Part shown: positions 41,716-55,359 of the stretch, one piece after another
How positions within the stretch are numbered: position 1 is the stretch's first letter
How the letters are laid out: each line of letters opens with the position of its first letter
Source: Brachyhypopomus gauderio
Lineage: Eukaryota; Chordata; Actinopteri; Gymnotiformes; Hypopomidae
Assembly: GCF_052324685.1 (NCBI RefSeq)
Contig: NC_135228.1
Location: forward strand, 16,568,611 to 16,632,610
DNA length: 64,000 bases
Direction: 5' to 3'
The notes under the pieces: model-generated
What the model saw: the letters and a program-made list of their open reading frames with translations, nothing else
Databases searched by the model: none
What the model was told of the DNA's origin: nothing
Made by a program: the position numbers and the translations under genes

Positions 41716-43366
41716 CCTTTGAGACTGTTAACTATCAGCAAGATGTTAAAGCAAACAGAAGGCATGTTGTTGTAAACAGTTGAACCCAAGATCTTTTAAA
41801 TGAGGTGGCATGGGGCGCCAAGAACCAGACTGGGAAGGACCATGGGAAATCAATACATCATATTCAGAAATAGATACACTGTTGAAAATTGGCTTAGAAA
41901 ACATGGGGCATGAAAACATGATTTTCAGGCTCTTGTTCCATACCCCGTGCTCTAATGTGGATACATCATTAGTGGCACAACACAAGCAGCTAAAAATAGC
42001 TATGTATAGAATGTGTAGATATGTGATATTCTATGTAATAAAAAAAAACACATAAGCATTCAACTTGTTTTTTTTTTTTTTTTTTTGCAGTGTGTGCTCT
42101 TTGCAGTGTGTGTTCTGAGCATGTCTATTCATGTTGATTAACTGCACCTTCACACATGTAGGCTTAGCTCTGCCTCAGAAAAGTTGCATTCTGCAGTTTG
42201 GTTGCTGCAGTTTTTGTGCTGCCTACTAATAGTCAAATAAACTGGTCCATATCCAAGATCTTGTCTCTCCATGAATCTACGCTGAGCACTCCCAGGTCAA
42301 TCAATTACTCATCAGTCATGGTTATTCATAGGCGATCAATATCAGGGGGGGATCATTCTTTTCACAAGCAGCATTGCTGGTTAGTAGAGCATGATTTGCA
42401 TCGTTCCTTTGCTTGATTTGCGTTCCTCCCCATAATCCAAGCCTGACTCATATGGATGAATAGAAAGGTCACTGTTACTGCTGAGAGGGAGTGGTTAAAT
42501 GCCTTTCACTATGTTACAGCTGGACATAAATAAGAAGTGCTTATTTATGTGCTTATTAAGTGCTTATTTTAGCCATTTATGGTGAATGTCTGAACCTGAT
42601 ATGATGACCTATAGCTTATTCACTAATTCCCCCCCCCCTTCCTGTCCTGAAATATGAACCTGGGAGAGAAGAGAGAACTTGGGAGTCAGGTGGAATGAGA
42701 TTGCTTCGCTAGTAAAGAAAAGAAAGGCCTTAGGTACTGACTTAGCAGTGTCAACTAGAAAGAAATGTGTATTGCAATGCACAAAGAATACATGTTTTGC
42801 TGTCTCCTTTGTGAGCAAAAACACGTGTTTTGCATGTTTTCCTCCCATTATGGATGCTTTGTCATATCCTGGCCCTACAAGACTGGTTTTGTACTCCAGC
42901 CTATATCCCTCTAGACAGTTGATGATCTTCTCTGTCAACCCTGCGGTGTCTAGACTTTCAGCTCTTTGAAAATATAGGACCGCTCAGGTACTGTCCCGTT
43001 GTAATAATGTCTCGGGACCAGTGAAACTAGTTCTTTTGTTTCATGTTCTTAGTTTCATCAACTGGAACACGACATGCATCACTTTCTATGACCTCTTGTG
43101 TGATGTTATGCTGAAACATTTCCACCAAAATTTCATTTGTGTAGTATTACTGTGTGTTATTGTGTTTTTCATTGGCCGATTTTTTCTTTACTGTTGGGTT
43201 GTGTTCTACTATTTGTTCCCATATGGACAGATGTCCCCAAAGTTCCCCACAGTTCTCTGACTCACATCACTCACCATGGCCTGTTTGGGGAATATTTTGT
43301 GTTCATCTGCCACAGGTTTTAACTGGTCTTAATTGTCATTCACTCTTTAGTCTTTAGCCATTGATC

Positions 43367-43369
<3 letters not shown>

Positions 43370-43400
<31 letters not shown>
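43370..43400 (+). repeat. (GA)n microsatellite
   Basis: A pure AG/GA run of about 31 bases in intergenic DNA. Confidence 0.95.
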
Positions 43401-43404
<4 letters not shown>

Positions 43405-43742
43405 CAATGTCTGCACACAAAGCAATGAGCCAAGTGCTGACTTTGTGAATATTATATCCACTGTCATTCATGTACTCTCTATTTCCCTCCTGTCCTTTTC
43501 CTGCTGTCTTCTAATAGAACATCATCAACTTAGTGAGGAATTTCAGCATTTCTTGGTGTGAGGGTCGCTCCGCATGGGGCAAAAGCCAGACCGGCCAGAT
43601 TAGATGCCACACGGACTCACTGCTATGGTGCTTTGTGTTGGCTGCGTTTAGCTTCTGGTTGCACAGTGGACTGTTGTACCGTTAGTGGAAGGAACCTTGG
43701 CCTTGGCAGTGTGTTTGCCAGCCTCTGGTGTTGCATAGTCAT

Positions 43743-43929
43743 GGGCCAGTCATGGCCTGGTGGTAGGGAACTGGTCTTGTGACCGAAGGGTCGGGGGTTT
43801 GATTCCCAGGCCTCAGGCCATGACTGAGGTGCCCTTAAGCAAGGCACCTAACGCCAACTGCTCCCCGGGCGCCGGGCTAGGACTGCCCACCACTCTGGGC
43901 ACGTGTGCACCACAGCCCCCTAGTAATCA

Positions 43930-43969
<40 letters not shown>

Positions 43970-44053
43970 CTAATTGCACAGATGGGTAAATGTGGAGGAC
44001 AAATGTAAATTCACAATTGACAAATATGGCACATTACATTACATTACATTACA
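43743..44053 (+). mobile_element. tRNA-derived SINE, full-length long type
   Basis: Complete plus-strand copy: head GGCCAGTCATGGCCTGGTGG, B box GTCGGGGGTTTGATTCCC, body ACTGAGGTGCCCTTAAGC and AACTGCTCCCCGGGCGCC. A GT run of about 36 bases follows (43933-43968), then the tail GACAAATATGGCAC and ATTAC repeats. The ATTAC repeat at the end is the probable 3' terminus used for target priming. Confidence 0.8.
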
Positions 44054-44913
44054 GCCTGAGGAAAACTGTGTTGGGCCTGGTGCATGGGCCAGATCAGGCC
44101 CTGGCACTAATGTTGAGCTCAACGTGCACTGCTGCAACCAGCCCACAGCCATCGTGGCGGCTTCTCATGCTGCTCCAGTCCCTCTGCTCTGGCATGCCTG
44201 CATCTGGGCAACTCTGAGTTGATGGATGAAGCTGAGGTCTGCAACTGGTTGGGTATCTGGAAGACCCAAATGATGCTGCTCCGCCCACAGAGTGACGGAC
44301 TCATAACTGGTCGCACCACTCGGCTCTCAACCGCATGTCAGCGGTGTGACTAAGACCTTCATTTACCCCCAGGTTCTGCTGGCATGCTGCTCCACCATTC
44401 AGGAATCCACTCCAGATTAACTAACAGCCCTTTAGATGTTCTGCCACCAGCTCATGACACACAACGAGATCGTATTCGATTGCCTGCTGGAAACCAAGGA
44501 TGAGAGAGCACCATGAGCAGGGAACGTTCTGTAGAACCAAACAATCCACAATCAAATCTCATACCTTCTCAAGGGTGAACCCGAGCCCATTCAACCTGAC
44601 CTATTTTCCTGAGTCCTAGATGTCTCAATCCTAGGTGTAGATCTGAGCTGAACCAGACTGTAGCAGGGTAAGTATATGGTGTCATAAGAGACAGTAGTTA
44701 GGTATGCACTCTGTCCCCAAGAACAAAACCACCTGTCTTAATTACTTCAGTGAGAGTGCTTATGAGACAGTGACAAGAAGTGACATGCTTTATGACATGC
44801 TTTATGCAAATTATTTGTAACCTTGAAGTATCACATAGCCTATTATTACTCGGCTGTTTATTGCCATTGTGATTATTTGTAACTATTATTCACATGTATT
44901 ACTATTCTTGTCA
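44054..44913. other. Intergenic, no gene recognised
   Basis: Moderately GC-rich stretch between two SINEs. Frames at 44094-44319 and 43974-44222 are short and match nothing I recognise. No repeat structure visible. Confidence 0.45.
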
Positions 44914-45203
44914 TGGGGCAGTTGTGGTCTGGTGGTTAGGGAACCGTTATCGTGAACGGAGGGTCATAGGTTCGATTCCCAGGCCTGAGGCCATGACTGA
45001 GGTGCCCTTGAGCAAGGCACCTAACCCCAACTGCTCCCCAGGCACCGGGCTAGGGCTGCCCACTGCTCTGGGCACATGTGTACCACAGCCCCCTAGTAAT
45101 CACTAGTGTGTGTGTGTGTGTTAACTGCACAGATGGGTAAATGCAGAGGACAATTTTTGAGTGAGGTGAAAATCACAATTGACAAATTTGGCACACACAT
45201 TTT
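44914..45203 (+). mobile_element. tRNA-derived SINE, long type
   Basis: Plus-strand copy: GGGGCAGTTGTGGTCTGGTG head, GTCATAGGTTCGATTCCC B box, conserved body, short GT run and GACAAATTTGGCACACAC tail. Same family as 43743. Confidence 0.8.
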
Positions 45204-46505
45204 ACTGAGAGTGCAGAAAAACAGGTATATTGTGAAATAAAATGTCCTGTTCATATGGCAAAGATGAATCTCTAGGAGGTCCAAAGCCAATAACTTTAAC
45301 TAATTAAAAGGTTCCAGTAATGAAACAGGCTATGATCAAAGTCCAGAAAAAGCAAGACAGAATGAGGCAGAATAACCAAGACAAAAGGAGCAAACTGGAA
45401 AATACTTCAAAATGGTCAAAACCATTTACAGAGTTATATGAAGACAAAAAGAGAAATCAAGATACAGCTTAGAAATGTTTAGACAAAATGAAACATCACA
45501 AAAACACTCTGAACACACAGCATATATAGGGCGGAAAATCTGGGGATGAGGAACGAACAGGGGGATTCTGGGGTATGCAGTGTGTGAAAGGGTGGTTTTG
45601 TCATTGGCTGAAATATACTTTTCACATACATTTACCACAGTTATAGTAATGTGGTGTTACAAAAGGGGTGGCAAACACAAAAGAACAATAATTACGACCT
45701 TACCTTCATTATTGTGATGAAAAAGCAGCATTAAAGTCATCTATAAGGACATCACATCTATAGGAAGGGGGAGGGTTGGAAGAGAATACGCTAACATATA
45801 TGCACCAAACGGAAATAAAAGGGAGAGACCATGGAAGAACGAGGTGTATTCCTTTATACGCCTCTTCTCAGACATACCAATCAAATTGCCACCATAACCA
45901 CTATCCCAACACAATCACAGCAACACCATTTGGGGGTGTAAGGGAAACTCTGCAGGCTATATGACACGTAAGATTCATGGTCAGATTCATGAATCCCAAG
46001 GCAAATATATTCCTCATTTCTATGGAGACAGGCAGCAGTAGTGCATGGAGGAAAAGACCATTGAAAAGTTGAGGTTTTTTATACTAAATAAAAAGTGAAT
46101 TGTGCTGGACAGAAGCCAATCAGCACCTAATGGTGGAGTCAGTCAACCTATGTTAGAGTAAAGGTTTAATTAACTCAAAAAAAGTTAATGAAATTGAATT
46201 GAAACCCTAGGCCAATGTTCAGCCTCAGCTTTTTAACAGAGCACCTTTATTATTTCATAATGACAGTCACCATAAACAAGCTATAATTAAATGTTTTGAC
46301 GTGTCAGTTTGAATGCTTTCCAACATTTAACAAAGCCATGTTTATTCCACCTGTCATCTTCATTTTATATAGAAGTGGAAGTATATAGTGGAAGTGTATA
46401 GTGGAAGTGTATAGGCATCAGCTATCGGTTTGTCATGGATTTCAGAGTGTGAAAGTGCATGTAGTCAGAAAAGCTGTTATCCTATGCTTCGTTTTACACT
46501 TTTAC

Positions 46506-46556
<51 letters not shown>

Positions 46557-47120
46557 GGCAGGTCTCTTGATCTTATTTGTGTTCCATGAAATAATTCAGA
46601 TTGGTAGCCATGTATGCAGAATACACAGTAAGTCAAATCCTCCTTTTGAAAAATATCCTTTAAACCTGTAATTACATCCTCTAAACACTGAATCCTTTTC
46701 GCCCCTCTGTATTTTCTGTAATTTCACCTGCAGGTACTTGACGTTGCCTGCTGTACAGGTTAGTCCACTGAACTCCGAAAAAGGACCCGCCTGCACTAGG
46801 TGGAAACATATTTAAGCCAATTTATTTTGCATTCTTTACTTCTATTGCCTTTGCCAAATTAAAGTTCACTCATATGTATGACTGGTATCATCTTTTCACA
46901 CTAAAGGCCATTTTTCAGTGCGTGTCATAGGTTTTTGTAAATTGTCATCAAGATTTGATTTCACTACACGGGACAGGAGAATTATCGGATAGTTTGACAT
47001 CAAGTGGAGACAACAGACTGCACTTATAACATCTGGAGTGTGAGAATACCACACGCCATATAGCAGCATTTTGGAGCAACAGGTACCATCAATTAAATCC
47101 TACCACATCCAGTGAATGAA
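45204..47120. other. Intergenic and 5' flank of st14
   Basis: AT-rich DNA with a GT microsatellite (46509-46552) and no coding match. The st14 promoter and any 5' untranslated exon must lie here or in the last few hundred bases. No TATA box or CpG-rich block is convincing enough to place a start site. Confidence 0.5.
46509..46552 (+). repeat. (GT)n microsatellite
   Basis: A pure GT run of about 44 bases about 570 bases before the st14 start codon. Confidence 0.95.
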
Positions 47121-47704
47121 ATGGACCTCCTGGAGAAGGGAATACAGAACAACTCAAAATCTCTGGTATGATTTGCATGTTCCGTCTACATTATTCCATG
47201 TGTTGTGTGAATGTGATATTATAGGGGTTGAAGTAATGCTAAATAGCTGTTGCATGTGCTGTTAGTTTGGAGATAGGAGGCAGGGGACATGCCATTGGTA
47301 TGTTCAGGCTTTAAACAGGTCACCAGATTTCACACAGCAGTGGATGCTGTGACTGGGTACCTTTGGTTGAATTAGGATTCACTCTGTGCATGTCATACTG
47401 GTAATCCTGTGTGTCTTTTTCAGTGTTCTAGGACAAAAGGAGAGAGCTTAATTTTGACATTGTGTTTTCATGTTATTTTCATCAAAGATGTTATAACCAG
47501 GCTCTTGTAGTAATGACTCACATATAAGTAGCCTCAAAGGATTTATTTTATTAAACACTGTTTCGAGCAAATAGTTTATATAGGACCATAAATGTATTTT
47601 TACCTTTGCTGGTTTTTGATGTATATTATAATGCAAATACAGTGATCATCAAAGAAGCCAGGTAATGTGCCTTTAAGTCTAAGAAAATTTACCTTTAAGT
47701 GATG

Positions 47705-47748
<44 letters not shown>

Positions 47749-49214
47749 TGCAGAATGATAGTATTGTCAGCTGTACAAATGTTCAGAATTGATTAGATAC
47801 GATCAGTGATTAGAACAGGTTAGAACAGTTATGATGCTAATATGTCATATTATTATAATGTCCATTTGTTACTAGTGCCGAGCCCTAGAGTGCACTGAGT
47901 CAAGGTGTTATTTGTAATCATGTTATTAACCGTCACTAGACACAACATAATGCAGATGAACTACTTGCTTTTCGTTGACACCACAAGAATGCTTGATCCT
48001 GAATGACATGACCCACTGACAAGTGTGTCACATACCATCTTTAAAGGGTTTAGTGACATTTAGGGTGTGGATACTTTTAGATACGTTAATTACTGCATTG
48101 TTTTGCAATTGTTTATGCATTTTTTTGTTTTATACATACATACATATTTTGCTACAATTATATGTATATAATTATATTATATAACATAACACCAAAGGTG
48201 TTCTATCGGGTTGAGGTCAGGACTCTGTGCGGACTTGTCTAGTTCAACCACACCAGTCTCTGCCATCCATGTCTTTATGGACATTGCGTGGACACTGGTG
48301 CACAGTCATGTTGGAAGAAGAAGGAGCCAGACTGTTCCCACAAAGTTGGGAACATGGAATTGTCCAAAATGTCTTGGTATGCTGAAGCATTCAGAATTCC
48401 TTTCCCTGGAATTAAGGGCCCAAGCCCAGCTCCTGAAAAACAGCTCCACACCATAATCCCCCCTCCATCAAACTTTACACCTAGCACAATGCAGTCAGAC
48501 AAGTACCGTTCTCCTGGCAACCACTAAACCCAGACTCGTCCATCAGATTGCCAGATGGAGAAGCGCGATTCGTCACTCCAGAGAACATGCCTCCACTGCT
48601 CTAGAGCCCAGTGGCAGCGTGCTTTACGCCACTGCATCTAACACTTTGCATTGCATTTGGTGAAGTATGGCTTGGATACAGCTGCTCAACCATGGAAACC
48701 CATTCCATGAAACTCTCAGCGTACTGTTCTTGAGTTAATCTGAAGGCCACATGAAGTAGAGAAGTGAAGCAGTGATCGACTCTGCAAAATATTGGTGACC
48801 TCTTCGCACTATGCACTTCAGGATTCGCTGACCCTGCTCCATCAGTTTACGTGTCCTACCACTTCGTGGCTGAGTTACTGTCGTTCCCAAACACTTCCAT
48901 ATCTTATAATACAGCTGACAGTTGACTGTGGAATATTAAGGAGCGAGGAAATTTCATGACTGGATTTGTTGCACAGGTGGCATCCTTTCACAGTTGTACG
49001 CTGGAATTCACTGAGCTCCTGAGAGTGACCCATTCTTTCACAAACGTTTGTAAAAACAGTCTGCATGCCTAGGTGCTTAATTTTATACACCTGTGGCCAT
49101 CTACATTTACATTTTTATATATATACTGGTTCCTGCATTTTGCTTGCACAGCTGACGAAGGACCTCTCTCCCCAATCCGTCTGTTTCTCTGGAAACTTTG
49201 TGTACTATACTACA

Positions 49215-49285
<71 letters not shown>

Positions 49286-52200
49286 CTATGAGAGACATAG
49301 GCCTATATGACATAATTTTTCAAAAATACCTGTTTTACTCTATCTTGCAGGTTGATGACCCTTCAGTGCAGTTCATCACTCTGTCTAGTAATGAGAAGCT
49401 AAAGAGGAAGGCCTCACCATGCAGAAACATCTTGCTCGTTGGACTAGTTATATTAGGAATACTCGCTGCACTGGCAGTGCTGCTGCAAGTATGGCTACAT
49501 TTGTGTGAGTACCTTCACCTGACACTGCCGACACTCCGCATTAGACGCCTTCAGGGTGATCTTTGTGAAGGGGGTCGTCCATTGTCTCTTTTTATTTTGC
49601 AGCATGGACAAGTAGCGTTTTGAGGGTGTGCTCTGGTTCTATGACCATTTCTAATGAGAAATTCGTAAAGCCTTACGAGGATGCAAAAAGTGTTCAGTTC
49701 AAAGAGCTAGCTTCCAAGGTGGTAAAACAAGTGAGTCATTTATACCACTTTATTGATCTTTTTACTTAATATTTTGTAGGTCTGTAATATTAAGCATTCT
49801 CACCTTGTTGAACAAATGTTAACCTACTTTCTTAACATCCAAACTCTTTTCATGTTTTTCAGATAAAAGTTTTGTACAGTAGTTTACCATTATTGTCGAG
49901 ATATTATGTTGGCTCCAGTGTTCAAGCCTTCAGGTATGGAGATAATATCAAGCTTTTCTCACTGTGGTATCCACCTGCATCGCTGCTGCTTTCGAACAGT
50001 TATCAGTTATGTCGTTTAAAGTCTAATAATAGTGACTTGTCTTTCAGTGAGTGCCACGACGGCTCTGTCACAGTCTACTACATGTCAGAGTTCCATGTGC
50101 CTTTGATTTATGTGTCTACCCTGGATGAGGTCATCAGTTCCATTGAGCTCACTGGAATGTTCTGGCACCCACGGAAGCTCCTGGTCCCTGAGTTTGAGAA
50201 GGCCCTACAAATCAGAGATGTCATCTTTGGAGGTACCTAAGCTATATTACCCTATATTTTCAATTAGCTCAATTAGTATGTTAGCTCAATTAGTATGTTA
50301 GCTTCAATTAGTATGTTATATTGTTTAAGGTATTTTTACATCGTACATCTTGTTTTGTTAAATCAATAAAAAAGATTGTGATTCAAAATGTGATGACTTT
50401 TGATGTGCTATTTTATCCCACCCTCACAGCTGTGGACCCTCGCCTGTTTAATTCAACTCTGAGAGGTGAGTGATCTTTGGCTTACATGGGCATTGGAAAA
50501 ATACATGCAGATGTGATTTTGTATTGACTTAGCCTGTCCTCCTGTCAGGTCGCTACAGGGACACCAACCACTGTCATGTGGGTAAAACTGGCACCATACA
50601 GTCTATAGGCTACCCTTTCTTTCCCTACCCCCCCAACATCTACACCGAGTGGCAGCTTCGTGCTGATCCTGGCTACAGAATTCGACTTGAGTTTACCGTA
50701 CTGAACATGGAAAATGATTGCCATAACGACTTCATCAAAGTCTATGACTCTCTAGTTCCCATTGAGAAGCAAGTCCTTACAGAGTGAGTGCACTTTGCTT
50801 TCAGTTTCCCGAAACACTTTATTATTATATGTACAGAACTGTAGTGACTTTAATAATTCTGGCATTAACCAGACCGCTACTGCCACTCTACCACTGTACT
50901 ATTGGGATCAGGCACTGAATATGTTCATTCTTTCAGGAAATGTGGATACAACCCAAGCGATAAGATGATTTTACTGTCTTCTGGAAATGTCATGTTAGTT
51001 TCAATGGTCACAAATGGAGAAAATAACTTTCCAGGATTCAAGGCAGAATACTCCCAAGTCCCTGATGAAGGCCAAGGTACGTTTTAGAAAGTGATGGTGG
51101 AGGAGGAACGTAGGGAGATTCAGGGCTAATGCACTTTGGAGTTGCACTACAATATCGGTTAGACATGCACTCATGTGAATGTTTTGTCCTGCCTTCCAGA
51201 GTGTGGGGGCAAACTCAGTGGGTTTAATGGCACATTCTCATCTCCTGGCTTTCCTTCCTACTATCCTCCTCAAACCCAGTGTGTTTGGGAAATAGAGGTA
51301 AACAAGCAAACAAAAGATACTTTAACTATTTAGACAAACATTACTTCTTCATGCTACAATCGAAGTGTTGTATGTTAATTCATGTTATCTGTCCCTCAGG
51401 TTCCAGAAGGAAAACATGTTAAAGTGAAGTTCAATACGTTTTCTATACGTGAGCCAGGACAGAGCCCCCATGACTGTTACAATGACTACCTGGAGGTGGA
51501 CAATAACAGGTCAGACCTTTATAAAACAGTGAGAGGAACAACGTTTTATACAGGCTTTCTCTCCTAAATACAGACAATGTGTTTTGTGTGTTGTTTTATG
51601 TTATATTCTTCATTTCAAACATTTAATTATGCAGAGCCTGGTGATAGCTTCACATCCATATAGTACTTCAACACATACCACTACCAAATAGCATTAATGT
51701 GGTAATGCTAACATTTGTGATTATTTGAGGGAGCAAATAAGTCATTTTTATAATAAAAAATTAGCAATCATTATTTAAGGTAGTGATTTATTCTTTTAAT
51801 TTATTCTATAAAGTGCAGCTCACATGAGACAAAGACCCATATTGCTTCCTAGTCCTCAGATTAACCAGATTATAATTCATAGAGCAGGCACTTTAAAATA
51901 GATTTAGTAAAGAATCTATGAAACGTCCAGGCGTCAGAAAAGGTGTCAGAAAAGTCTGTCAGAAAAATTGGGTTTTCATGATGTGAAGAAGAATCATTGT
52001 GAAAATAATTAATCTCTCCTGTAAATAATTTCACACATTCACGCATTTCTACTGGGTAATGATGTGCTTTGTTTTATATGTTTAAGGATGTGTGGAGAAT
52101 TACCGGCAAACAAAGTCCAATTTAGCAAGACCAACCACATAGCTGTCATATTCTCTTCTGACATGTCTTATGTAGACAAGGGCTTCTCTGCAGAGTTTGA

Positions 52201-55024
52201 AGCCGTGGAGCCCAGTCAAAGTACGCCATTTTTTTCCACTATACAAAATCATTCCCTCAATCAATAAAAAGGAGATTACATATATAAATAAAAATTAAAC
52301 TAACATTAAACTAAAATTAAACTAATCTAACATTTTTGTAGGCCTGTAATATATTCAGACCTTTATAAATACTGTTGTGTATGGTCCATAGAATGCTTGG
52401 GGAAATTCCAGTGTGACAATGATGAATGCATTCACTCTGTCCTGAGATGTGATGGCATAGATGACTGTAGTGACAAGAGCGATGAAACGAACTGTGGTAA
52501 GTTCAGAGAAATGGTATTATCCAAATTAGTAAGAATACCAATTTCAAGTCTCAGCACACCTGTACATGGAGTACTTATGAATCATACCTTATAATTACAC
52601 AAAAAAAAACCCAAAAACATGTTTAATAAGGGTGTGGAGTATAATGTGTCACCCGATGTCTTGTTTATACATGCAGTCTGCAAGGAGTCTGACATCAAAT
52701 GTAAGAATGGCTTCTGCAAGCCAAAATACTGGCGCTGCGATGGTATTAATGACTGTGGAGACAACACAGATGAGGAGAATTGTGGTAAGGACAAAAATGC
52801 TATTCGAGTTATAGTCTGAGCTCCTTCTTTTAAGGCCTCTGATTAAAACTGGATATTTACAGTTGTTGGCTGCTCCCTGTCTGCAGGTATATGTAGAACT
52901 GGGGAAATAACATGTCGAAACAACCGCTGTGTCCCTGAACTTAAGAAGTGCGATGGCCATGATGATTGTGGTGATGGCACAGATGAATCTGAGTGCCCGA
53001 AACGTAAGCTTGCATGCACAAAAATGGCTTGTTTCTCTTTTAGCTTTTAAATAATTACCTCAGCCAATAAAGCCGGCTCACTCTGAAAACCCCTGCTAAA
53101 GTCAATCAGATATTTGGCAGACGCTGACACAAAGTTCACTTGGAAATGTACTTTTAAGTGTGTATGTGTAGGCAGAAAATCAAAATGAAGTTTCCCTTCT
53201 TGTCTTGTCTTAGCCATAGTTGTCAACTGCTCCGAATACACCTACAAGTGTAGGGATAACAAGTGTATCAGCAAGCATAATCCTCAGTGTGATGGAGACA
53301 GAGACTGTGAAGACGGCTCGGATGAGGTCGACTGTGGTAAGCTCAAACTGCTGACTCAGTTTGTGACTACAGCAGCTTTGTCAGACATATCACTGAACGA
53401 TTTCTACATTAGATATTCCATCATACTCAGCGATGTTTGGTGATTATCGACGCGTATTCTCTGATGGTTCCCTGTAGACTGTGGTTCCAAACCCTACAAG
53501 AATTCTCGGATTGTGGGTGGACAGACATCCACTGAAGGCGAGTGGCCTTGGCAGGCCAGCCTCCATGTAAAGGGCCATGGCCACGTGTGTGGAGCCTCTG
53601 TCATTAGCAACCGCTGGATGATCACCGCCGCTCACTGTGTTCAAGACGCTGGCCAAATTATGTAAGCGCACCATTCCCGTCCACTCACAGCTTGGACATG
53701 CCTACACACCTGTGCTTTATTAACTTCTAAAGAATTTCATTGTCTATTTCATTTCATTTCATCCACATTGTAGATTAACTATTAATTATTGTAGAGGAGA
53801 AAATCTAGCTGTTGAAATAACACATATATAATTATGCAGTGACCAAATTGAGTGTTAAATCAATCTTGCATTTAACTAATAAAAAAAATGTACCTAAGGA
53901 CAGCTTCATCCATTAGTACTGAATACTTATCTGACAGACTAAAGGTCCAAATGAAAATCATGTGTTATTTTCCTATTCAATTTACCTTTTTTGTTTTGGA
54001 TACAGGTTAATGCATTATGAACTTTCCTTAATTTGTCTTTGAAGACAATTAACCATTAGTATCAAAATATTAGGTTTATGAGAAACATGCATTCAATAAA
54101 GCAATAAAGCTGTGTGTTGTCACAACTGCTTGTCATCTAAGTGCAAAAGGTCTTATGCAGGGTAATACTTATCATATATGTGTGTGTGTCTGAGCAGGTA
54201 TTCTCAACCTGACGTGTGGATGGTCCACCTGGGTCTGCATGATCAAGGACAATATAACCGGTGGACGATGCATAAAAACGTGAAACGGATCATCTCTCAC
54301 CCCGACTATCACTCTTCGGAATTTGATAATGATATTGCTCTGGTTGAGCTGGACAGCCCTATAAAATTCAATCAGAGGGTTTGGCCTATCTGCCTACCTG
54401 CAGCCACAGATGAATTCTTTGCAGGCAAGCCTGTGTGGATTACAGGCTGGGGAAGAGTCCAAGAAGCAGGAAGTGAGTATAAATACATTTCTGACAAATA
54501 ATTTGAAAGAATGCAGTCGCTCAGAGGAGTAGTCAGACTCCATTTATGTCACATTACAATATTGAAATACATTTCATATAGGCTGTGGTGAGAATTGCTG
54601 TGAAAATAATATGCTGTGCTATTTTTCTGTTCTTGACTCAGTGTTAGCAAATGCGCTGCAGAAAGCACAAGTTCGCATCATCAATGACACAGTGTGCAGT
54701 CAGCTGATGGGAAACGGGGTCACACCACGCATGATCTGTGCCGGGGTTCTCAGCGGTGGCGTAGACGCATGCCAGGTAACAAATGTACACTTCTGTTTAA
54801 CATAACTCTACATTTCTAATGCTCACATTCCTGGACTCACTTCCTTTGTCCTCTTTCAGGGCGACTCAGGCGGGCCGCTGTCCTACATAGACTTGGCCAG
54901 CGGGCGCTGGTTTCTGACCGGCGTGGTGAGCTGGGGGCATGGGTGTGGCCGGAAGAGCAAACCTGGGATCTACACTCGCGTCACCAAATTCCGTAGATGG
55001 ATTCGAGCAGAGACTGGGGTATAG
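47121..55024 (+). CDS. st14: Matriptase (type II transmembrane serine protease), 19 coding exons
   Basis: Predicted 848 residues (human 855). Exons: 47121-47165, 49351-49504, 49603-49730, 49863-49933, 50048-50232, 50430-50465, 50549-50783, 50937-51076, 51200-51297, 51400-51509, 52087-52220, 52392-52496, 52677-52784, 52887-53003, 53214-53336, 53478-53661, 54198-54472, 54642-54775, 54860-55024; all GT-AG and in phase. Domains: short cytoplasmic tail, membrane anchor (42-66), SEA (about 70-200, with the DGSV self-cleavage site at G138/S139), two CUB (about 210-331, 332-445), four LDLRa, one per exon (446-596), and protease. Activation is at R607/IVGG. The triad is H649, D703, S797; D791 in the specificity pocket predicts cleavage after Arg/Lys. 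The enzyme acts at epithelial cell surfaces. SEA, two CUB and four LDLRa separate it from enteropeptidase and hepsin. Whether it is st14a or st14b cannot be told here. Confidence 0.93.
47706..47749 (+). repeat. (ATT)n microsatellite in st14 intron 1
   Basis: A pure ATT run of about 44 bases. Confidence 0.95.
48185..49080 (-). pseudogene. Tc1-like transposon, degraded, in st14 intron 1
   Basis: Minus-strand fragments of a Tc1/mariner transposase. The N-terminal helix-turn-helix region is [20 protein letters not shown] with [16 protein letters not shown] (48875-49090). The catalytic part has [18 protein letters not shown] and [10 protein letters not shown] (48275-48520). Stops and frameshifts separate the pieces. 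No clean terminal repeats with TA duplications could be placed. The host gene is not disturbed, since the element lies between exons 1 and 2. Confidence 0.78.
49217..49287 (+). repeat. (CT)n(CTAT)n compound microsatellite
   Basis: CT run (about 49217-49256) followed by CTAT tetranucleotides up to 49287, ending about 63 bases before st14 exon 2. Confidence 0.95.
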
Positions 55025-55333
55025 TTGTCTCTGTGATTGGGGGGAGGACTCGGGTTTAGACAAAGGGTTACATGGCTCTCTGGCATCATACCTGGAAACA
55101 TATGACGTTATTCGTTCAATTCATTGTCAGGTATGTTATGTTTCAGGCCAGAGGGTACAGTTGTCAACAGTGATTCCTCAATTAATGGTCTTTTGTGTAT
55201 TTTAATATTTTTGTGAATGATTTCCCTAAGGTGAGACATGTAAATATTTTACTCATCCTTTATTTTTCATGAAGGGTGCTGCTGCATTATTAAGTTTTAT
55301 CTGTGTGTTATTTTTTTATTTTTATGTATGTTC

Positions 55334-55339
55334 AATAAA
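55334..55339 (+). terminator. st14: Polyadenylation signal of st14
   Basis: AATAAA, 310 bases after the stop codon and the first such hexamer in the 3' flank, is followed by a GT/T-rich stretch (GTGTTTAGTTTT). It gives a 3' untranslated region of about 330 bases. A second AATAAA at about 55623 could serve as an alternative. Confidence 0.6.
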
Positions 55340-55359
55340 GAAACAATGAAGTGTGAAGA

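Larger units (their letters stand above)
41333..43742. other. Intergenic, no gene recognised
   Basis: Contains the second copy of the old repeat (41510-41715), a 19-base T run at about 42069, a C run at about 42630 and a GA microsatellite (43370-43400). Short open frames show no recognisable domains. Confidence 0.5.

Noticed and set aside
47116-47165. Alternative st14 start codon at 47116
   Set aside because: It reads a different frame from the SEA and protease exons; the ATG at 47121 joins in frame to exon 2.
47121-55024. Enteropeptidase (tmprss15) as an alternative identity
   Set aside because: Enteropeptidase has MAM and SRCR domains and only two LDLRa repeats; here there are two CUB, four LDLRa and no MAM or SRCR.
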